A stretch of DNA of 64,000 bases. Source: Colius striatus. Lineage: Eukaryota > Chordata > Aves > Coliiformes > Coliidae. The notes below the pieces were generated by a model that was not told where the DNA came from, did not search any database, and saw nothing but the letters and a program-made list of their open reading frames with translations. The stretch covers positions 21,770,850-21,834,849 of the forward strand of contig NC_084773.1 of NCBI RefSeq assembly GCF_028858725.1, in the 5' to 3' direction. Position numbers and translations under genes: made by a program. Shown here one piece after another: positions 61,301 to 64,000 of the stretch (position 1 is the first letter of the stretch; the number at the start of each line of letters is the position of its first letter).

Positions 61301-63639
61301 GCTCCTGTGCTGCAACCACCAGTCTCCTGCTGCAAGAGCATCAGCTGGGAGAGAACACAAACACACACCAGCTCTTGCTTTGCTGAGATCATCCCTGCAC
61401 CCACCAGCACATGGCTGTTCCCGTCCTGCTGAGGGGTGGCACCCAGTGCCCTGTGTGCCCAGCCCCACGTGCTGGGATGTGTGACAGAGCATGGTGCCAC
61501 TGGCTGCAGCCTGGGCCACCCCCACAAAGCCCCTGTACTTGCTGAAGGCAGCCACGGGCACTCCTCATTTGTTCCACACTGGAAACACAACACAACCTGA
61601 AAGTTTGAGAACTTTCCATTTTCTGTTTTCCATTTTCCTTATCTCAAGGGCCTTTGTGCAGTGGGCTGAGGTTTAACCCCCCACCCAGCCCTGCACAGCC
61701 CGTCACCTCCTTACCCGGTACGTGTTCAGTGCAGTCAGGCTCTGCACCTCCAGCTGCTCTGCTGGGACGCTCCTGGAGCAGCATTTGCTGCTCATAAACT
61801 GGACAAAGGCATCTTTGGCTTCGTCCACAGAAATATATAAGATGCTGAGATGGGGGTGGGGGGAAAAAGAGAACAAAACCAGGTAGTTTGAATGTGCATA
61901 GTTGATGTGAGCTCCTGAAAGCTTTTTAGTCACAAGGGATAAAACAGTGGGGAATCAGTCGAGAGCCATCAGCAGTTTCCATGCTTTCTGTAAGGTTATG
62001 CACATGGAGATTTCTTTTCTAGGGAAAAAAATCACAATAATTTAGCCTAAAAGCTGAGTCTGCCACCAAGGAACTGAAATTGCTTGCACAAGAGTGTGCA
62101 TTTGCTTGTCACCACCCCTTACACCCCTTTGCATGAGCGGGGCTGGCTCATAAACTGGCCATAAGCCACCCTTTGGTTTAACAAGCAGCAGGAGCTGCCC
62201 AGCTCCCCCTGCACAGGGCTCAGCCACCACCACAGCTCTAAGGCTATCCCTTCTCTTTCCAGGGGAGGCAGAAAGGCTTTGTTGTGTCTTTGCACAGGTT
62301 CCACCAACCAATGAAACAGATGATTTACCTCTCTTCTGCTTGAAACACCATGGGTTTTGGAGGGAACAGAGCAGGAGAGTATTCACACCCTGGAAGGCAA
62401 CAGGAAGGGAAGATTGCTGCTGGCATTTACTGACCTGCAATGCTGCTGTTTAACATCCTGACAATGAGCCAACCTCTCTCTTCCAGAGCAGTCAGCCCCT
62501 CTGCTCTTCCCTCTCTTTCCCCAGCATGTTCCCTCCCATCCTCCCCCTGCCCTCTGCCCTCACAAGCTGTGTCACCCCATGCAATGCTGCACTGGGACAG
62601 GTACCTGCACTGAGCCCTGAGGCCAGCAGCTCCTGGGGGGGTGCAGAGGGCTCTGTGCCAGGATGGGGACCTGCAGCCAAACCTGCGGGAAGGAGATCAA
62701 CAGAAGTGACACCCAGAAATACTCCCAAAGCACAGCTGCGAACTGCAAGGAAGAGGTGCCCAGGAACCCTGCACATAGCGTGTCTGGTCTCTGACACAGC
62801 ATGTGACACTCCAGAGGAGGAGATCTTCCCCAGTGCTGAGGTGTGCAGACAGTGTGACCCTGGCAGCAGCCCTGGCAGGCACAGCCACCCCACAGCAGAG
62901 ATGATGGAGGGGCTGCAGCCTTTGGGGCTGGTGGGCAGGAGCAACAGGGAAGGCAGGAGGCTGGAAAGCAGCACACAGCTGCAGAGAGATCAAAGACAAG
63001 TCCTAGGCTGCCTGCCTTCTCACATCTTTCTCCTCATCCACTGCTTCGAAACAGTGGAAAGAGGAGAAAAAGAAAGGGTGTGATCTCCCAAGGGAATTTG
63101 TTCAGGCAGATCTGCCCAGCTCAGTGCTCTTACCAAAATCCTTTGCCTAAGTTATTTTGGTGCTGAACAGTCTCCTCATAGATTTGAGGCTCACTCAGAA
63201 AACAGTCTCCTGTGCACCAGCACTCTCCTAATCATCTGGAATAGTCACTGCTGTGTCCCATGTCTCCCAGCACACTGTGCTGCTGCGTCCTTTGCTCTGG
63301 AGGACGGGGCAGAGCCCAGCACCACCGGCTGCTGCCCTTCCTGGCAAGCCCTGACCCCCGGCCCTTGGGCAACCTGACCACAAAAGAGAGGATGTTCTGA
63401 CGCTGCTGTTGCAAAACCAGCTTTTCAGAGCATTGCCTTCCAGCACATCATGGCAAACAGCAGCACCAAACTGTCCCCTGGAGCCCTCAGCAGCCAACTC
63501 CCATCCCAGGCTTGTCCAGAGAGCGAGGCTGCAGCAGCGCCCCGTGCCCCAGGAGCAGCCGGTGCTGCCCGTACCTGGCGTGTCGGGGAGAGGAGCAGCA
63601 GCGTGGTCTGGGCTCCCACAGCTCAGCAGATCCTCCTTC
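55192..63639 (-). CDS. SSUH2: SSUH2 (ssu-2 homologue), DnaJ-like Cys-rich zinc-finger protein; spliced, 5' partial
   Basis: Twelve minus-strand exons (63639-63575, 62682-62605, 62389-62329, 61844-61715, 61193-61133, 60657-60533, 59425-59363, 57935-57841, 57332-57240, 56470-56365, 55843-55742, 55332-55192) join in phase to about 372 residues. Landmarks matching the human protein as I remember it are FVQFMSSKCCSRS, RYQLQTFTESR, then six CxxC units (CPCCAGTG, CSHCGGSA, CVFCGGSG, CPGCGGSG, CVFCHGKG, CARCDMKG), then LTITWRNRLAEYVVD, ELIPLTKAEYDWKGKGY and the end CCCAIL. The Cys-rich part resembles the zinc-binding domain of DnaJ. The molecular role is not established; a SSUH2 variant has been linked to human dentin dysplasia. 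It is convergent with LMCD1, as in mammals. The start codon is not identified. The most 5' exon is the least certain. Confidence 0.92.
55742..55843 (-). CDS. SSUH2: SSUH2 penultimate exon
   Basis: Acceptor CTCACCCCCAG, donor CAG|GTAGGG. The 102 bases are 34 codons, phase 0 at both ends: LRPLAFPLPVLRG then CLALHQMQVSGETRILRQ. The closing RxLxQ helix aligns with RARVLQQRQ in human. Confidence 0.88.
56365..56470 (-). CDS. SSUH2: SSUH2 exon after the zinc fingers
   Basis: Acceptor CTCCCCCCAG, donor TTG|GTAATC. Encodes WRNRLAEYVVD ... GKQLFSDEDYL and ends in phase 0. Matches the W-x-N-x-L-x-E-x-V and NLF-x-D-E motifs of the human protein as I recall it. Confidence 0.92.
57240..57332 (-). CDS. SSUH2: SSUH2 zinc-finger exon 3 (CVFC and CARC units)
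   Basis: Acceptor CCTTGGATAG, donor CCTG|GTAAGT. Encodes CVFCHGKGWVPCARCDMKG then LLLCHSELTITW, matching the family pattern C-x2-C-x-G-x-G ... LLHFIQL-like strand. Trp is split across the junction. Confidence 0.93.
57841..57935 (-). CDS. SSUH2: SSUH2 zinc-finger exon 2 (CVFC and CPGC units)
   Basis: Acceptor CTCCTGTGTTCAG, donor ATGAG|GTAAGG. The 95 bases encode STCVFCGGSGR, a Ser/Tyr-rich spacer and SCPGCGGSGRM, ending in phase 2 (AG|G, Arg). Confidence 0.93.
58598..58760 (-). mobile_element. CR1 retroposon remnant in an SSUH2 intron
   Basis: Contains CAGCATGGTGGGGGCTGGAA, CAGAGCTCACCCAGCCCAAC, CTGCTAAAGCAGGTTCCCC and GGAACATGTCCAGGTGGG, reverse-oriented CR1 3' UTR words, more decayed than the other copies. 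Borders are approximate. Confidence 0.8.
59363..59425 (-). CDS. SSUH2: SSUH2 zinc-finger exon 1 (CPCC and CSHC units)
   Basis: Acceptor GTTTGGCTCCCAG, donor AAG|GTACGT. The 63 bases are 21 codons, phase 0 at both ends, holding CPCCAGTGR and CSHCGGSAK. A 32-bp tandem repeat directly upstream copies the acceptor region. Skipping this exon would keep the frame and remove two CxxC units. Confidence 0.9.
59420..59560. repeat. 32-bp minisatellite at an SSUH2 splice acceptor
   Basis: CTGGGAGCCAA recurs at 59426, 59490 and 59522, in register with a 32-base unit that also contains GCAGGGGGAGCAGGGCAGCC. About four copies; the copy overlapping 59.42 kb is diverged and covers the acceptor and first bases of the exon at 59363-59425. 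Confidence 0.9.
59960..60240. promoter_or_regulatory. Candidate regulatory block in an SSUH2 intron
   Basis: An AT-rich non-coding block between zinc-finger exon 1 and the preceding exon, with CTTATC (reverse GATA) sites, GAAGCTATTAAAATAC, ATCATTAGTTCAAG and GCAATAAATATAACTGC. Suggestive of an intronic enhancer; not tested. Confidence 0.2.
60533..60657 (-). CDS. SSUH2: SSUH2 exon before the zinc-finger region
   Basis: Acceptor CTCTCACTCCAG, donor CAG|GTGAGC. Encodes GFVDSPEVAVPPGPWDVAV and ends VPVPHTYRVQ in phase 0; WDV and VP(H) positions match the family. Confidence 0.9.
61133..61193 (-). CDS. SSUH2: SSUH2 exon, RYQLQTFTESR segment
   Basis: Donor AGGG|GTAAGC. Two AGs lie six bases apart (TTTTGCCAG|TACCAG|CTG). 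I use the first because it gives YQLQTFTESR, which aligns without a gap to RYRLETFSESR of human. Using the second would start the exon at 61187 and drop Tyr-Gln. Confidence 0.88.
61715..61844 (-). CDS. SSUH2: SSUH2 exon, SKCC segment
   Basis: Acceptor ACCCCCATCTCAG, donor CGG|GTAAGG. The 43 full codons contain VDEAKDAFVQFMSSKCC, the well-conserved SKCC motif of the family, and end NTYR in phase 0. Confidence 0.93.
62329..62389 (-). CDS. SSUH2: SSUH2 exon, CEYSPALFPP segment
   Basis: Acceptor GTTGCCTTCCAG, donor GAGAG|GTAAAT. The 61 bases encode CEYSPALFPPKPMVFQAEE between split codons; FFPP-like motif matches the human counterpart. It ends in phase 2 and is completed by C of the next exon to give Ser. 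Confidence 0.8.
62605..62682 (-). CDS. SSUH2: SSUH2 exon, Pro-rich N-terminal segment
   Basis: Acceptor CTTCCCGCAG, donor GCAG|GTACCT. Encodes LAAGPHPGTEPSAPPQELL; the EPSAPPQELL part aligns with SPLAPPTELL of the human protein as I recall it. In phase with both neighbours. Confidence 0.75.
63575..63639 (-). CDS. SSUH2: SSUH2 N-terminal exon (tentative)
   Basis: Acceptor TTTCTCTGAGCAG, donor CCAG|GTACGG. The 65 bases complete a codon, add 21 codons starting KEDLLSCGSPDH, and end with one base that pairs in phase with the next exon (G|GT, Gly). The acidic/Pro-rich N-terminal segment is poorly conserved, so support is mainly splice signals and phase. Confidence 0.55.
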
Positions 63640-64000
63640 CTGCTCAGAGAAACACATGCAGAAACCATCACAAACCCGCCCTGTTGTGGAGCCAGGCAGG
63701 CTGTGCAGGGAAGCCTTAGATCAGCCTGTGTCAGAACAGCAGCACCAGCAAGGGGAGTGTGATTCTCAGCAGAGGAAATGAGAAGAAAGTGGTCTGGTCT
63801 ACCACAGAGGGGAATCAGAGGAAAGCAAATGCATGGCAGTGAGCAGTGGAGCCCATGAGGATGGGTTCCCTTCAGATTTGTCTCTTGCTGATGAAGCCTT
63901 ATCAAATAAACAACCCTCAAGCCTTGTTTCCTCTGCAGAGATGTGCAACATCTGCCTCCTGCTCACTCCCTCACCACAGCATTTCCAGAAGAAAAAATCC
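63640..64000 (-). other. SSUH2: Upstream part of SSUH2, no confirmed exon
   Basis: This should be intron or 5' coding sequence of SSUH2. One phase-compatible possibility is a coding end ATGCTGTG at 63982-63975 followed by donor GTGAGG, which would splice to give Met-Leu-Trp-Lys-Glu-Asp. This rests only on phase and donor and may be chance. Confidence 0.2.

Overview
This window is vertebrate nuclear DNA, most likely from a bird. Several fragments of the CR1 retroposon carry the typical 3' end (an ATTCTRTGA-like octamer). The genes are split into small exons by GT-AG introns of modest size, and the LMCD1 exons are strikingly GC-rich. CR1 also occurs in crocodilians and turtles, so 'bird' is an inference from repeat type plus compactness. 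No bacterial, phage or CRISPR content was seen.

Two protein-coding genes can be reconstructed by splicing, and they face each other tail to tail. LMCD1 (LIM and cysteine-rich domains 1, dyxin) is on the + strand with five exons between 11,511 and 24,882. Only its short first coding exon is missing, presumably upstream of the window. Window positions 1-11,510 would then be intron 1. SSUH2 (ssu-2 homologue, a DnaJ-type CxxCxGxG zinc-finger protein) is on the - strand with twelve exons between 63,639 and 55,192. Its initiator region lies at or beyond the right edge. All exon junctions chosen have GT/AG borders and consistent reading phases. The human order, from memory, is LMCD1-SSUH2-CAV3-OXTR with the first two convergent, which matches this layout.

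Layout: 1-11,510 intron 1 of LMCD1; 11,511-24,882 LMCD1 exons; 24,883 to about 26,650 probable LMCD1 3'UTR ending near an AATAAA; about 26,650-55,100 roughly 28 kb with no recognised protein gene. That gene-poor stretch holds two longer CR1 copies, a C-rich pentanucleotide tract, a CTTTG microsatellite, several AT-rich blocks that look like non-coding regulatory sequence, and one isolated CpG-rich island at 49.76-50.18 kb. From 55,140 to the right end is SSUH2 and its introns.

The two genes are not known to work together. LMCD1 is a LIM/PET cofactor of muscle and heart (GATA6 and calcineurin/NFAT signalling). SSUH2 is a poorly characterised zinc-finger protein. The most notable sequence observations are a C-terminal CAIL (CaaX-like) motif on SSUH2, a 32-bp minisatellite that repeats the splice acceptor of an SSUH2 zinc-finger exon, a 48-bp minisatellite just ahead of the LMCD1 LIM1 exon, and the isolated CpG island followed by a good splice donor. 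I did not find convincing evidence of a wholly new biological system.
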